This document shows positions 35,904 to 44,587 of a stretch of DNA of 64,000 bases, in pieces; within the stretch, counting starts at the first letter, position 1, and each line of letters opens with the position of its first letter. The position numbers and the translations under genes were made by a program. The notes under the pieces were generated by a model. That model had not been told where the DNA came from and did no database searches. It saw nothing but the letters and a program-made list of their open reading frames with translations. The DNA is from Streptomyces sp. NBC_01267 (GTDB taxonomy: Bacteria > Actinomycetota > Actinomycetes > Streptomycetales > Streptomycetaceae): contig NZ_CP108455.1 of the NCBI RefSeq assembly GCF_036241575.1, forward strand, positions 7,113,001-7,177,000, in the 5' to 3' direction.

Positions 35904-35999
35904 GCCGGTGGCGACGGGCGGGTCGTGCGGTCGGAGGGCGGCGATCTCGGCGCTCTCGGCGGCGTCGAGGGGGAAGGTCCCCTCCGGTACGAAGACGTC
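35904..35999 (-). pseudogene. Fragment matching the C-terminus of the M60 peptidase
   Basis: Between the PL8 stop and the DUF2264 start an open stretch of 32 codons reads FPLDAAESAEIAALR in its core. The nearby M60 peptidase ends with FPIDATGIAEIAALR. Over 32 aligned residues 17 are identical, including PPV after the core, and the DNA is visibly similar too. There is no start codon, and the stretch follows directly on the PL8 TGA in the same frame. It is best read as the leftover 3' end of a second M60-type gene lost by deletion, or as a decayed C-terminal tail once joined to the lyase. Confidence 0.6.
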
Positions 36000-36005
36000 A
36001 CGGGA

Positions 36006-38444
36006 TCAGCCGAGTTCGGCGGTGTGCGTGTGGCCGCGCGAGCCGCCGACCGCGATCGTGAGGACCGGCCGGCGGCCGGTGGCCACGCTCACCGTGCTGT
36101 CGGCGCGGGTCACCCTCCGTACGGGGGAGGGCAGTTCGACCGTGAGCGTGCTCAGGCTGTGCCCCGGGTCGGCCACCGCGACCGAGACGCCGTGGCCGTG
36201 GCGGCGTACGAGCACGGACGCCGGGCCGTCGGCGGTGAGGCCGGCGGCGGTCCCGGCCTGCCAGAAGGTGGCCGCGGTCAGTCCGTCGCGGGGGACCTCG
36301 ACGACCTGCGCGGTGGCCGTGTTCGCCACGACACGCACCGGCCGGGAGCGCGCCCAGGACGCCGTGGCGCTCGGCGAGGCACCGGGCAGCAGGACGTAGG
36401 CGTACGACGCGCCGGTGGGGGAGAGGCCGTGATCGAGCCAGAGCGTCGCGTACCGGCGGGTGACCGGTGTCGTCGAACCGGCGGTGTCCGCACCGGTGTC
36501 CAGGTCGCTCCACTTCCCGGTGCGCTCCTCGCGCAGGGCGCGCAGCGACGTACCCGAGGACGGGAAGACGTAGCCGCCGACGCCGTCGAGATGGGCCCAG
36601 CGGGCCCTGTCGAAGCTGCCGCTCCAGCCCTGCCGGCCCGGCTGCCGCTCGCCGTCGATGAGCAGCTGGGCGGTGCCGGACGCGTGCAGATTGCGGTTCT
36701 CCACGACGGTCTCGACCCGGCGGCCGTCGGTGGCCGTGATGCCCGCGCCGAGTGCGATCACCGCGTTGTCGACGAGGAACCATGACTTACGGGCCGTCAG
36801 GCTGCTTGCCTGTGCGCGCAGTTCCATGGCCGCGGCGCCGTAGCGGCCGTCGAGCACCGCGCCGCCCGCGATGCTGTTCTCCGGCAGGTGGTACCCCCCG
36901 GCGGTGATGTCCGCGCGCCGACCGGTGTCCACCGTGGTGCCCGGCAGCCGGTAGGGATCGACCGTCGGCCAGAACCCGTCCCCGAACTGCCCGAGATCGT
37001 CACCGGTGTACAGGTAGGTCATACCGTCGCCGGTGTACCAGCCGTGCAGGTTCTCGCCGTTGCCCGCCTCGTAGGCGGCGATCCGCTTCGACGAGAGCGA
37101 GAGCGCCAGGGACCAGCCGGGCCGCCGGTGCACCACCCGGTCCATGTCCGCGAAGACATGGTGCCCGGTCAGCCGGTCCGCGGCCACGACGCCCCGGTCC
37201 GTGAGCAGCGCCTTGGCGAGTGCGATCTGCGGAATCCCGACGAGTCCGAGATACGGGTCGGTGCGATTGCGCTGGATCCAGCCCTTGACGGTCGCCCGCC
37301 ACCCCGCGGACCGGTCGGCGGGCGCGGAGCTCGCCAGCAGCAGGATGTTCGACACGGCGGTGGCGCCGTCCGTGTGGTCCACGGCCCGCTCACGCGATAT
37401 GGCCCGCCCGCGCAGCGCGTCCATCATCAGCCCGTCGAAGATCACCGGCGAGAAGGTCCGGTCGACCGCGTCGTACATCACGGAGATCTGCGGATCGCTG
37501 ATCGCCCAGGGGGAGTCGGCGAGCAGGGCGGACAGGTAGGCGGCCCCGCCGAGCAGCACCACTCCGTACGACCCGGTGTAGGCGACCGCGTCGTGCTGGA
37601 CGAACGAACCGTCCGCGTAGAAGCCGTCGCCCGAAGTGACGTACTGGAAGAGGCTGTTGCGTCCGTCGTCCCGCACGTCCGACAAGCCGTCGCGGGCCAG
37701 CGCGACCTTCGCCGGGTCGCGGGCGAGCAGCCCGTGCAGCGCCACGATGACGGTCTTGTCGGCGCGGTTGGCACCGGTCTCGGCCAGCGTGGGGGAGTTG
37801 GTGCGGCGGTCCGGGTCCGGTGCGAACCTCTCGACGGTCGCCAGCTGGGCGGTCAGCTCGTCGGCCGGGATGCGGGTCCGCAGGAGCACACAGGAGTCCA
37901 GCAGCGCGCGCGGCGCGCCGATCTCCCAGAACCACCAGTTGCCGCTCTCGTGCTTGTCCTGGTTGTACGCCGTCTCCCGCAGGAAGCGCAGCGCGGACAC
38001 CAGTGCGTCCGCCACCTCGGCGCTGCCGCTGAGGCCGGTGCCGGGGGTGGCCCAGGCGGTGGCGACCGTGCGCAGCCGGGTGTAGCTCTGGCCGAACATT
38101 CCCGGGTCGGTGACGGGCGTGTACTCCGCCCAGAGCGTGGTGCGACCGGCGCTGCGGTCCAGCTGGTTCCAGAAGCCGGTCGCCGAGGAGTCCAGGGCGG
38201 CCAGCGCGGTGGCGAAGTCGGGGTCGGCCGGGTCGAAGTCGCCCCCGGTGATGAGCTGTTCGGACCGCGCCAGCAGGGTCTCGTACACATCGGTGGCGTC
38301 GGCAGCGGCAGCGGCCCTGGCGGAGGTCCCGGCGGTCCGCGCGGCTCCGGGGCTCGCGGCCCCGGTGAGGGCCGGAACGACGGCCGAGGCCGCGCCGGCT
38401 GCCAGCAGAGTTCTCCGGCTGAGGGCGGAGCGTGGCAGATCCAT
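36006..38444 (-). CDS. Secreted polysaccharide lyase family 8 (hyaluronate/chondroitin/xanthan lyase-like)
   Basis: 812 residues, the usual PL8 size. The N-terminus has a Tat signal, SRRTLLAAGAASAVV. The alpha-toroid domain carries the catalytic set: N226 in ETGANR, H284 in FVQHDAVAY and Y293 in GSYG, with the His-Tyr spacing of nine seen in bacterial hyaluronate lyases. Aromatic patch residues (NWWFWEIGAPR) are also present. Beta-sandwich domains follow. It cleaves uronic-acid-containing polymers outside the cell by beta-elimination; which polymer is not decidable here. It is the second gene after the M60 peptidase (37-bp gap). Confidence 0.92.
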   Translation of the reverse strand: MDLPRSALSRRTLLAAGAASAVVPALTGAASPGAARTAGTSARAAAAADATDVYETLLARSEQLITGGDFDPADPDFATALAALDSSATGFWNQLDRSAGRTTLWAEYTPVTDPGMFGQSYTRLRTVATAWATPGTGLSGSAEVADALVSALRFLRETAYNQDKHESGNWWFWEIGAPRALLDSCVLLRTRIPADELTAQLATVERFAPDPDRRTNSPTLAETGANRADKTVIVALHGLLARDPAKVALARDGLSDVRDDGRNSLFQYVTSGDGFYADGSFVQHDAVAYTGSYGVVLLGGAAYLSALLADSPWAISDPQISVMYDAVDRTFSPVIFDGLMMDALRGRAISRERAVDHTDGATAVSNILLLASSAPADRSAGWRATVKGWIQRNRTDPYLGLVGIPQIALAKALLTDRGVVAADRLTGHHVFADMDRVVHRRPGWSLALSLSSKRIAAYEAGNGENLHGWYTGDGMTYLYTGDDLGQFGDGFWPTVDPYRLPGTTVDTGRRADITAGGYHLPENSIAGGAVLDGRYGAAAMELRAQASSLTARKSWFLVDNAVIALGAGITATDGRRVETVVENRNLHASGTAQLLIDGERQPGRQGWSGSFDRARWAHLDGVGGYVFPSSGTSLRALREERTGKWSDLDTGADTAGSTTPVTRRYATLWLDHGLSPTGASYAYVLLPGASPSATASWARSRPVRVVANTATAQVVEVPRDGLTAATFWQAGTAAGLTADGPASVLVRRHGHGVSVAVADPGHSLSTLTVELPSPVRRVTRADSTVSVATGRRPVLTIAVGGSRGHTHTAELG

Positions 38445-38481
38445 GGCTGTTCCTTTCCGTTCGGCAGGCGGTGCGCGGGCG

Positions 38482-39909
38482 TCAGTCGCTGAGCGTGCTG
38501 GGGTCGACGGGCGGCGCGGGCAGCCGGAGCGCGGCGATCTCCGCGATCCCGGTGGCGTCGATGGGGAAGGCCCACTTGTTCACGAAGAAGTCGGTCAGGT
38601 CGTGGCCCGCGACCCGGCTCGCGTAGGTGGAGAGCGCCCGGTACTGCCTGGCCTCCAGGGCGGGGTCGTGGTCGTAGTCCTCGACCGGGGCGTCGTGCTG
38701 GTGCTCGGTGCGGACCAGCTTGTGCAGCTTCGGCCAGAAGTCGTCGCCGAAGGCCAGCTCCAGCTGGCGCAGTGGGACGAGCTGCTCGTACGGGCCGAAC
38801 GTCGTCTCGTACGCGATCCCGGGCGCACCGAGCTTGGGCGCCGACGACTGGAACCAGTTGAGACCGGTGGTGGCGTCCTTGGTGAGCAGGTTCGACGGCT
38901 GTCCGAGGGTGCGCTGGGCGGCCAGGGAGTAGATGTTGACGGTGACCTCGGTGAGTCCGCCCGCCTGGTAGGCGGCCTGCTGGTTGAGGTGACCGAGCTC
39001 GTGGTAGAGCCCCCAGCCCCGGGTGCGCAGTCCGGTGACGGTGCAGAGCCGGTCCATGTAGGCGCGGGGGAAGCCGTTGAAGCCGTGCCAGGCGTAGGCG
39101 CCGACCCCCTTGGGGACGATGCTCACCTCGTTGAAGTGGTAGCGGCCCGCCTTGGGGCGGTTCAGCGCCGTCGACCCGTCCAGACCGCTGATCCTGTTGT
39201 GCGAGTCGATGATGGTGTCGAAGAGCCGCAGCAGCGCGGCGTGGTCCTCGTCGCGGTAGAGCAGCGCGCCTTCCCGGGTCAGCGTGAGGATCGCGTGCTC
39301 GGTGGTCAGTTCGACCCAGGGCACCTCGGTGAGGGTGTCCAGCTGCTTCTGGAACTCGGCCTCGGTGGTGCGCCCCAGCTCGAAGCCCGCCATCCGGACC
39401 GTGCCGGAGACGAAGGTGAACTCGGCCCGCTGACCGTGACCCGCGAAGCTCAGATAGACCGGCCCGCCGTAGCTGTCGGAGACGGTGTTGCGCCCCGCGT
39501 GCAGCGGGAACGTACGCGGCGTCTTGAGCGCCACGTTCTCGTTGTAGTCGTCGAACGTGCCGATGTGCAGGACGGGGAGCACCCCGTGCGAGGGCCGGAC
39601 CTGCACCGTGACCTCGGTGCCGGGCGCCGCGTAGTGGCCGGTGGGGATGAACTCGCTGGCGCGCAGCGACCGGTCGAGCCGCAGCCGCTCGGTCTCCGCG
39701 TCGGGGAACGCCGTGAGCAGCAGCGTGTCACCGCCGGAGTGGTGAGTGGCGTGGTCCGCCGGCCCGTGGGCCGACGCGGTGCCCGCGCCGAGCAGCGTGA
39801 CCGCGCCCGCGCCCACCAGCGCGGCGAGCGCGGAGCGGCGGCTGAAGGCGGTGGGGGCGGCGGTGGGGGCGGTGACGGGGGTGGTGGCGGGCAGGTGGGC
39901 AGGGCGCAT
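38482..39909 (-). CDS. Secreted M60-family (enhancin-like) metallopeptidase
   Basis: 475 residues. The Tat-type signal is FSRRSALAALVGAGAVTLLG. The zinc site is HELGH at 303-307 (context GWGLYHELGHLNQQ), the gluzincin arrangement of peptidase M60, a family known for attacking O-glycosylated mucin-type proteins. The fold begins with a carbohydrate/galactose-binding-like beta domain. It is first gene of the minus-strand operon with the PL8 lyase and DUF2264. GGGAG precedes the ATG. The region upstream carries two copies of an operator-like element. Confidence 0.9.
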   Translation of the reverse strand: MRPAHLPATTPVTAPTAAPTAFSRRSALAALVGAGAVTLLGAGTASAHGPADHATHHSGGDTLLLTAFPDAETERLRLDRSLRASEFIPTGHYAAPGTEVTVQVRPSHGVLPVLHIGTFDDYNENVALKTPRTFPLHAGRNTVSDSYGGPVYLSFAGHGQRAEFTFVSGTVRMAGFELGRTTEAEFQKQLDTLTEVPWVELTTEHAILTLTREGALLYRDEDHAALLRLFDTIIDSHNRISGLDGSTALNRPKAGRYHFNEVSIVPKGVGAYAWHGFNGFPRAYMDRLCTVTGLRTRGWGLYHELGHLNQQAAYQAGGLTEVTVNIYSLAAQRTLGQPSNLLTKDATTGLNWFQSSAPKLGAPGIAYETTFGPYEQLVPLRQLELAFGDDFWPKLHKLVRTEHQHDAPVEDYDHDPALEARQYRALSTYASRVAGHDLTDFFVNKWAFPIDATGIAEIAALRLPAPPVDPSTLSD

Positions 39910-39964
39910 CCGGACTCCCGTGTGGCAGAGGTGGCGAAGTGGTGTGCGAACTGCGCGTCAGCAT

Positions 39965-40052
39965 GTAAGCGGTTGCTATCAACCCGCAAGAGGGTCCGAG
40001 AAGTTACTGTCTTTTACTATGGCCAACTGGGGACAGGACCGTAGTAAGCGGT
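39965..40052 (-). promoter_or_regulatory. Operator-like elements upstream of the M60-PL8-DUF2264 operon
   Basis: GTAAGCGGTT at 39965-39974 and GTAGTAAGCGGT at 40041-40052 lie between the lacI-type gene and the M60 gene. The reverse complement of the latter (ACCGCTTACTAC) recurs in the promoter of the Lpl-type importer at 42484-42495. Seen from the minus strand, the first site follows TTGCGG, a possible -35. Probable binding sites of the adjacent LacI-family regulator. Confidence 0.6.
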
Positions 40053-40062
40053 CACCCCGGAA

Positions 40063-41157
40063 TCAGGTCCGACGGCCGCGTCCGGAGGGCGGTGCCACGG
40101 AATCGCGTACGACGAGGTGCGTCCCGAGCCGGATGACCCCGGTGGTCGGCTCGCGCCAGTTGTCCTCGTCGTCGCTCGACACGGCCAGCCGTACGGCCTG
40201 CCGCCCCATCTCCTCCAGCGGGATGTGCACGGTCGTCAGCCGCGGACGCAGCTGCTGCGCCACCGGAATGTCGTCGTACCCCACGAGGGACATGTCCTGC
40301 GGCACCCGGACACCCGCCTCCTCCAGGGCCTGGGCCACACCCGTGGCGACGTTGTCGTTCGCCGCGAAGACCGCGGTGAAGTCCGGCCCGTCCTTGAGCA
40401 GTTCGGCCGTCCGGCGGTGCCCGAAGGCCCGGCTGAACGATTCGAGCTGCTCCAGTTCCGGGTCGCGCGCGATGCCCCGCTGGTGCAGTGCGCGCCGGTA
40501 CCCGGCCAGCCGGTCGCGGCTGGTCGAGAGCCCCGGAGCGCCGCCGAGATAGAGGATCCGTTCATGGCCCTGCGTCAGCAGATGGTCGGTGACGGCGAAC
40601 GCGCCGCCCTCGTTGTCGTACTCCACGGCCGCGCTCAGCGCCTGCTCGCCGAGTGCGGGCCGCCCGCACAGCACGAGTTTCGACCCGCTCGCGTCCAGCT
40701 CCTGTGCCCTGCGGGCCAGTTCGGCGGTGTACGTACGGTCGGCCACGCTGCCGCCGACGACGATCACCGCGTCGGCGCGCCGCTCGTGCATCAGCTCGAT
40801 GAAGGCCAGTTCGCGCTTCGGGTCACCCTGGGCGCAGCACACCAGACAGAGCCGGCCGCCCAGGCTGGCCTCCCGCTCCACGCCGCGGGCGATGTACGCG
40901 TAGAAGGGGTCGATGAGCTCGTTGACGATGATCCCGACGGTACGGCCGGACACCCCGGCGAGGGCGCGGGCGTGCGCGTTCACGACGTACCCCAGCTCGC
41001 GCATCGCCTCCTCGACCCGCTCACGGGTCGCCGCGGCCACCGGGTAGTTGCGGTTGAGCACCCGTGACACGGTCGCGGTCGACACGCCCGCGACCCGCGC
41101 CACGTCCGTGACGGTCGCGCGGCGACGGCTCTCCCGGGCCGAACTCTGACGGCGCAT
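40063..41157 (-). CDS. LacI-family regulator of the glycan locus
   Basis: 364 residues from ATG 41157 (the frame is open upstream to 41385 without family resemblance). The HTH is TVTDVARVAGVSTATVSRVL, with hinge HARALAGVSG, then a sugar-binding-protein-like sensor (VGIIVNELIDPFYAYIARGV, later AANDNVATGVAQALE). It lies between the lyase operon and the divergent importer, and repeated operator-like sites flank both. It probably represses both arms until an oligosaccharide is present. Confidence 0.92.
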   Translation of the reverse strand: MRRQSSARESRRRATVTDVARVAGVSTATVSRVLNRNYPVAAATRERVEEAMRELGYVVNAHARALAGVSGRTVGIIVNELIDPFYAYIARGVEREASLGGRLCLVCCAQGDPKRELAFIELMHERRADAVIVVGGSVADRTYTAELARRAQELDASGSKLVLCGRPALGEQALSAAVEYDNEGGAFAVTDHLLTQGHERILYLGGAPGLSTSRDRLAGYRRALHQRGIARDPELEQLESFSRAFGHRRTAELLKDGPDFTAVFAANDNVATGVAQALEEAGVRVPQDMSLVGYDDIPVAQQLRPRLTTVHIPLEEMGRQAVRLAVSSDDEDNWREPTTGVIRLGTHLVVRDSVAPPSGRGRRT

Positions 41158-41222
41158 CCGGCCCACCCCCTGGTTCTCGTTCAGTGCCGTCGAGTTTAGA
41201 CCGCCCGGTGAGGTGGGGATGT

Positions 41223-42293
41223 TCACGCGATCCGCTCCAAGTCCGCGAGGTGCACCGGGTGATTGAAGGGCAGTCCGCGGGCGTACCGGGACAGTTCGTC
41301 CACGGCCAGCGCGCCGAGCCGGCCGACCTCGTTGCCCTGGGCTCCGGCCATGTGCGGGGTGATGAAGACGTTCGGCAGGTCCCACAACGGATGGCCGCCG
41401 GGGAGGGGTTCGGGATCCGTCACATCGAGTACGGCGTCGAGCCGCCCGCTCACCAGGTGCCCGGTGAGCGCCTCGGTGTCCACCAGCCGTCCCCGCGCGG
41501 TGTTGACCAGCAGCGTGCCGGGACGCATCAGCCCGATCCGCCGCGCGTCCAGCAGGTGCCGGGTCGCGGGGGTGTCGGGCGCGTGCACGGTCACCACGTC
41601 GCTGGTGGCCATCAGCGTGTCGAGATCGGTGGACGTCACGCCCAGCAGCTCGGCCTCGGCCGCGCTCACGTACGGGTCGTACAGCAGGACTTCGGCGTCG
41701 AGCACCCGCAGCAGTTCGATCACCCGGCGGCCGATCCGGGACGCGCCCACGACACCGACGGTCAGCCCGTGGGTGCCGATCCAGTGCTGCCGGTCGAGGT
41801 CGGCGGAGGTGCGGTGGGTGCGGCGGGTGCGGAAGAGGTGGGCGAGCGGGAAGGCCCGTTTGGCGCCCATGATGATCGCCGCCAGGGTGAACTCGGCGAC
41901 CGGCACGGCGTTGGCCTCGGCGGCCGAGGAGACGGCGATCCCGCGTTCGTACGCCTCGGGGGCGAGGAAGGTCTTGACGGTGCCGGCGGCATGGATCACC
42001 GCGCGCAGTTCCGGCGCCCGCTCCAGCAGTGAGGCGTCGATGGGCGGGCAGCCCCAGCCGGTGAGCAGCACCTCGGCGCGGGCGAGTGCATCGACCGCCT
42101 CCGGGGAGTGGAACTCCTTGATGACATAGGGCGGGTGGAGATCGGCCGACTCCTCCAGCCGGGTCCTCACCCGTGGTGGAAAGACGTCGTCGAGCAGTCC
42201 GGGGTCCATGGCCAGTACGGTCCGAGGCCGCCGCGGGGGCGGATCGGGCATGTCCGTACCGGTCTGGGCCGGTGCCTCGTCGGTGGTTCGCAC
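41223..42293 (-). CDS. D-isomer-specific 2-hydroxyacid dehydrogenase
   Basis: 356 residues from GTG 42293, chosen because GGAGG lies 4 bp before it and because the palindrome AACGCGTT at 42311 would otherwise be inside the gene. The NAD-binding motif is VGVVGASRIGRRVIELL. Catalytic-site segments are NTARGRLVDTEAL (Arg) and ITPHMAGAQGNE (His). Substrates are unknown; reduction of a glyoxylate-, hydroxypyruvate- or sugar-derived 2-keto acid would fit the sugar-acid setting. It is encoded upstream of the LacI gene on the same strand, 65 bp apart. Confidence 0.88.
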   Translation of the reverse strand: MRTTDEAPAQTGTDMPDPPPRRPRTVLAMDPGLLDDVFPPRVRTRLEESADLHPPYVIKEFHSPEAVDALARAEVLLTGWGCPPIDASLLERAPELRAVIHAAGTVKTFLAPEAYERGIAVSSAAEANAVPVAEFTLAAIIMGAKRAFPLAHLFRTRRTHRTSADLDRQHWIGTHGLTVGVVGASRIGRRVIELLRVLDAEVLLYDPYVSAAEAELLGVTSTDLDTLMATSDVVTVHAPDTPATRHLLDARRIGLMRPGTLLVNTARGRLVDTEALTGHLVSGRLDAVLDVTDPEPLPGGHPLWDLPNVFITPHMAGAQGNEVGRLGALAVDELSRYARGLPFNHPVHLADLERIA

Positions 42294-42310
42294 CCTGCCT
42301 CCGGACAGTA

Positions 42311-42318
42311 AACGCGTT
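42311..42318. promoter_or_regulatory. AACGCGTT palindrome upstream of the hydroxyacid dehydrogenase
   Basis: An 8-bp CG-centred palindrome within TAAACGCGTTCTA, 18 bp upstream of the chosen start codon. The form is typical of a LacI-family half-site pair, but it is short and could be chance. Confidence 0.35.
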
Positions 42319-42468
42319 CTATGGATTGGCCGCACGCTAGGGATTGAACCTGCCGGACGTCAAGCGATCGGCTCGGCGATCTGCCCTGTTCAAGGGCCTA
42401 TTTGGTCATATGGCTGGTTGATCTTGCTCGTAGAAACATCGCGTAACGCAGTCGTTTCTTCCGATCTC

Positions 42469-42498
42469 TTGACGCTGGGGTTAACCGCTTACTACGTT
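42469..42498 (+). promoter_or_regulatory. Promoter with embedded operator of the Lpl-type importer operon
   Basis: TTGACG (42469-42474), an 18-bp spacer and TACGTT (42493-42498) resemble a housekeeping-sigma promoter. The spacer contains AACCGCTTAC (42483-42492), part of ACCGCTTACTAC, which is the exact reverse complement of the element at 40041-40052. This placement suits repression by the neighbouring LacI protein. The first gene starts 52 bp downstream. Confidence 0.6.
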
Positions 42499-42549
42499 GC
42501 GGCGGCAGAAGGCTCCGCTCTTCGTCATCCCGCCGAACAGGACTGCACC

Positions 42550-43551
42550 ATGGCTGAAACAGCACCTCCGCTGCCGCTGAACAAGCGGCGCCGGAAGTCC
42601 AAAGCATCGTCTCCACCCGCCGTTGCCCAGCGTCGGCTGTCCCTGTGGCAGCGGATCAAGCGCGACAAGGTGATGCTGCTGCTCACCCTGCCCGGCTTCC
42701 TGTACTTCGTGGTGTTCCACTACATTCCGCTGCTCGGCTACATGGTCGCCTTCCAGGACTACCAGCCGTATCTCGGATACATGCACAGCGCGTGGACCGG
42801 CTTCGCCAACTTCACCAACGCCTTCGCCGATCCGGCCTTCTGGTCGGCGACGGGGAACACGGTGGAGATCGCCTTCGTCCAGCTGATCTTCTTCTTCCCG
42901 GTACCGATCGCACTCGCCCTGCTGCTGAACAGCATCGTCAGTGACAAGCTCCGCCGGTTCATCCAGAGCGTGGTCTACCTGCCGCACTTCATCGGCTGGG
43001 TCATCATCGTCTCGATCTTCCAGCAAGTCCTGGGCGGAGCGGGCCTGTTGCCCGGCCTCCTCGCGGACATGGGGCTGCCCCGCTACGACATGATGAGCGA
43101 CCCGAACGCCTTCCCCTGGCTGATCGCCCTCCAGTCCATCTGGAAGGACGCGGGCTGGGGAACGATCATCATCCTCGCCGCGCTGCTGGGCATCGACAAG
43201 CAGCAGTACGAGGCCGCCGCGATCGACGGCGCGGGCCGCTGGCGCCGGCTCTGGCACGTGACGCTTCCCGGCATCGCCCCGGTGATCATCCTGTTGCTGA
43301 TCCTCAACCTGGGCCAGATCCTGTCCGTCGGCTTCGAGCAGATCCTGCTGCAGCGCGACGCGGTCGGCCCCGGCTCCGGTGAAGTCCTCGACACCTACGT
43401 CTACTACCACGGCATCAAGGACAACCAGTGGGGCATCTCGGCGGCCGTCGGCCTCGTGAAGGCCGTCGTGGGAACCGTCCTCGTCCTCGGCGCGAACAAG
43501 TTCGCCCACCGTCTCGGCCACGAAGGGGTGTACCGCGGTGCAGACAGCTGA
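42550..43551 (+). CDS. Lpl/YtcP-family sugar ABC transporter permease (LplB-type)
   Basis: 333 residues from ATG 42550; the frame is open to 42208 but that part holds the promoter. Six membrane spans are predicted, the first LLTLPGFLYFVVFHYIPLLG, a signature of the oligosaccharide (lpl/rhi-type) importer class. The EAA loop is QYEAAAIDGAGRWRRLWHVT. It overlaps the second permease by 14 bp. No ATPase gene is in the operon. Confidence 0.92.
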   Translation: MAETAPPLPLNKRRRKSKASSPPAVAQRRLSLWQRIKRDKVMLLLTLPGFLYFVVFHYIPLLGYMVAFQDYQPYLGYMHSAWTGFANFTNAFADPAFWSATGNTVEIAFVQLIFFFPVPIALALLLNSIVSDKLRRFIQSVVYLPHFIGWVIIVSIFQQVLGGAGLLPGLLADMGLPRYDMMSDPNAFPWLIALQSIWKDAGWGTIIILAALLGIDKQQYEAAAIDGAGRWRRLWHVTLPGIAPVIILLLILNLGQILSVGFEQILLQRDAVGPGSGEVLDTYVYYHGIKDNQWGISAAVGLVKAVVGTVLVLGANKFAHRLGHEGVYRGADS

Positions 43552-44497
43552 AAAATCACCGGTGAAGGCGCCCGACGCAGTCGTGCCCGCCACGGCGGCG
43601 CCCCGGATCAGGCCCTCCGACGGCCGCCCGCCGTGGATGGAGCGGCCGACCCGCCTCGGCCTCACCGGCAAGGGCATCGTGCTGGTCCTCGTGGTGGTCG
43701 CCGTCGCGTACCCGCTGCTCGGCGTGATCGGCACGAGCTTCGCCTCGCAGACCGACATCATCAAGTCCACCGGACTCGTCCTGTGGCCGAAGCACCCGAC
43801 GCTCGACGCCTACCGGACCATCTTCACCGGCGGGGTCGTCACCCGGGCCCTGCTGGTGAGCGTGGGCATCACGGTCTTCGGCACCGCCGCCAGCCTGCTG
43901 GCCACCATCGGTATGGCCTACGGGCTCTCCCGCCGCAATGTCACGGGCTCCCGCTTCATCCTGATGACGGCGCTCTTCACGATGCTCTTCAACGCGGGCA
44001 TCATCCCCAACTTCCTCCTGGTCAACCAGCTGGGCCTCTACAACACGTACGCCGCACTGGTCATCCCGACGCTGATGAGCGCGTTCAACCTGGTCGTCCT
44101 GCGGGCCTTCTTCATGAACCTGCCTGAAGAGCTGTACGACGCCGCGCGCGTCGACGGCGCCGGGGACTTCCGCATCCTGCTCCAGGTCGTCCTGCCGCTC
44201 TCCAAGGCGGTCATCGCGGTGGTCGGCCTCTTCTACGCCGTCGCGTACTGGAACGCCTTCTTCAACTCGCTGCTGTACCTCCAGGACTCCGACAAGTGGC
44301 CGCTCCCCATGGTGCTGCGCACCTTCGTCCTCCAGGGCCAGAGCCTCAGCGGCGCCGCAGCCGGTGAGAGCGTCGCCCCGCAGGAGGCCGTGCAAATGGG
44401 CGTCCTGGTGGTCGCCGTCGTACCGATCCTGCTGGTCTACCCGTTCGTCCAGCGCTACTTCACCAAGGGCGTGCTCACCGGCGCCATCAAGGGCTGA
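43538..44497 (+). CDS. Sugar ABC transporter permease (LplC/YtcP-type)
   Basis: 319 residues, GTG start inside the preceding gene. Six spans are predicted; the EAA loop is ELYDAARVDGAGDFRILL and the C-terminus QRYFTKGVLTGAIKG is typical. It partners the LplB-type permease and the lipoprotein encoded next to import complex, often uronic or pectin/glycosaminoglycan-derived, oligosaccharides. Confidence 0.92.
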   Translation: MQTAEKSPVKAPDAVVPATAAPRIRPSDGRPPWMERPTRLGLTGKGIVLVLVVVAVAYPLLGVIGTSFASQTDIIKSTGLVLWPKHPTLDAYRTIFTGGVVTRALLVSVGITVFGTAASLLATIGMAYGLSRRNVTGSRFILMTALFTMLFNAGIIPNFLLVNQLGLYNTYAALVIPTLMSAFNLVVLRAFFMNLPEELYDAARVDGAGDFRILLQVVLPLSKAVIAVVGLFYAVAYWNAFFNSLLYLQDSDKWPLPMVLRTFVLQGQSLSGAAAGESVAPQEAVQMGVLVVAVVPILLVYPFVQRYFTKGVLTGAIKG

Positions 44498-44587
44498 GAC
44501 CCGCTCCGTCACACCACCGGCCACACCCGCCACACCGCCATACCCGCCACCCCCCGGCCTTCCCTCCCTTCTCTCAAGGAGATGTCC

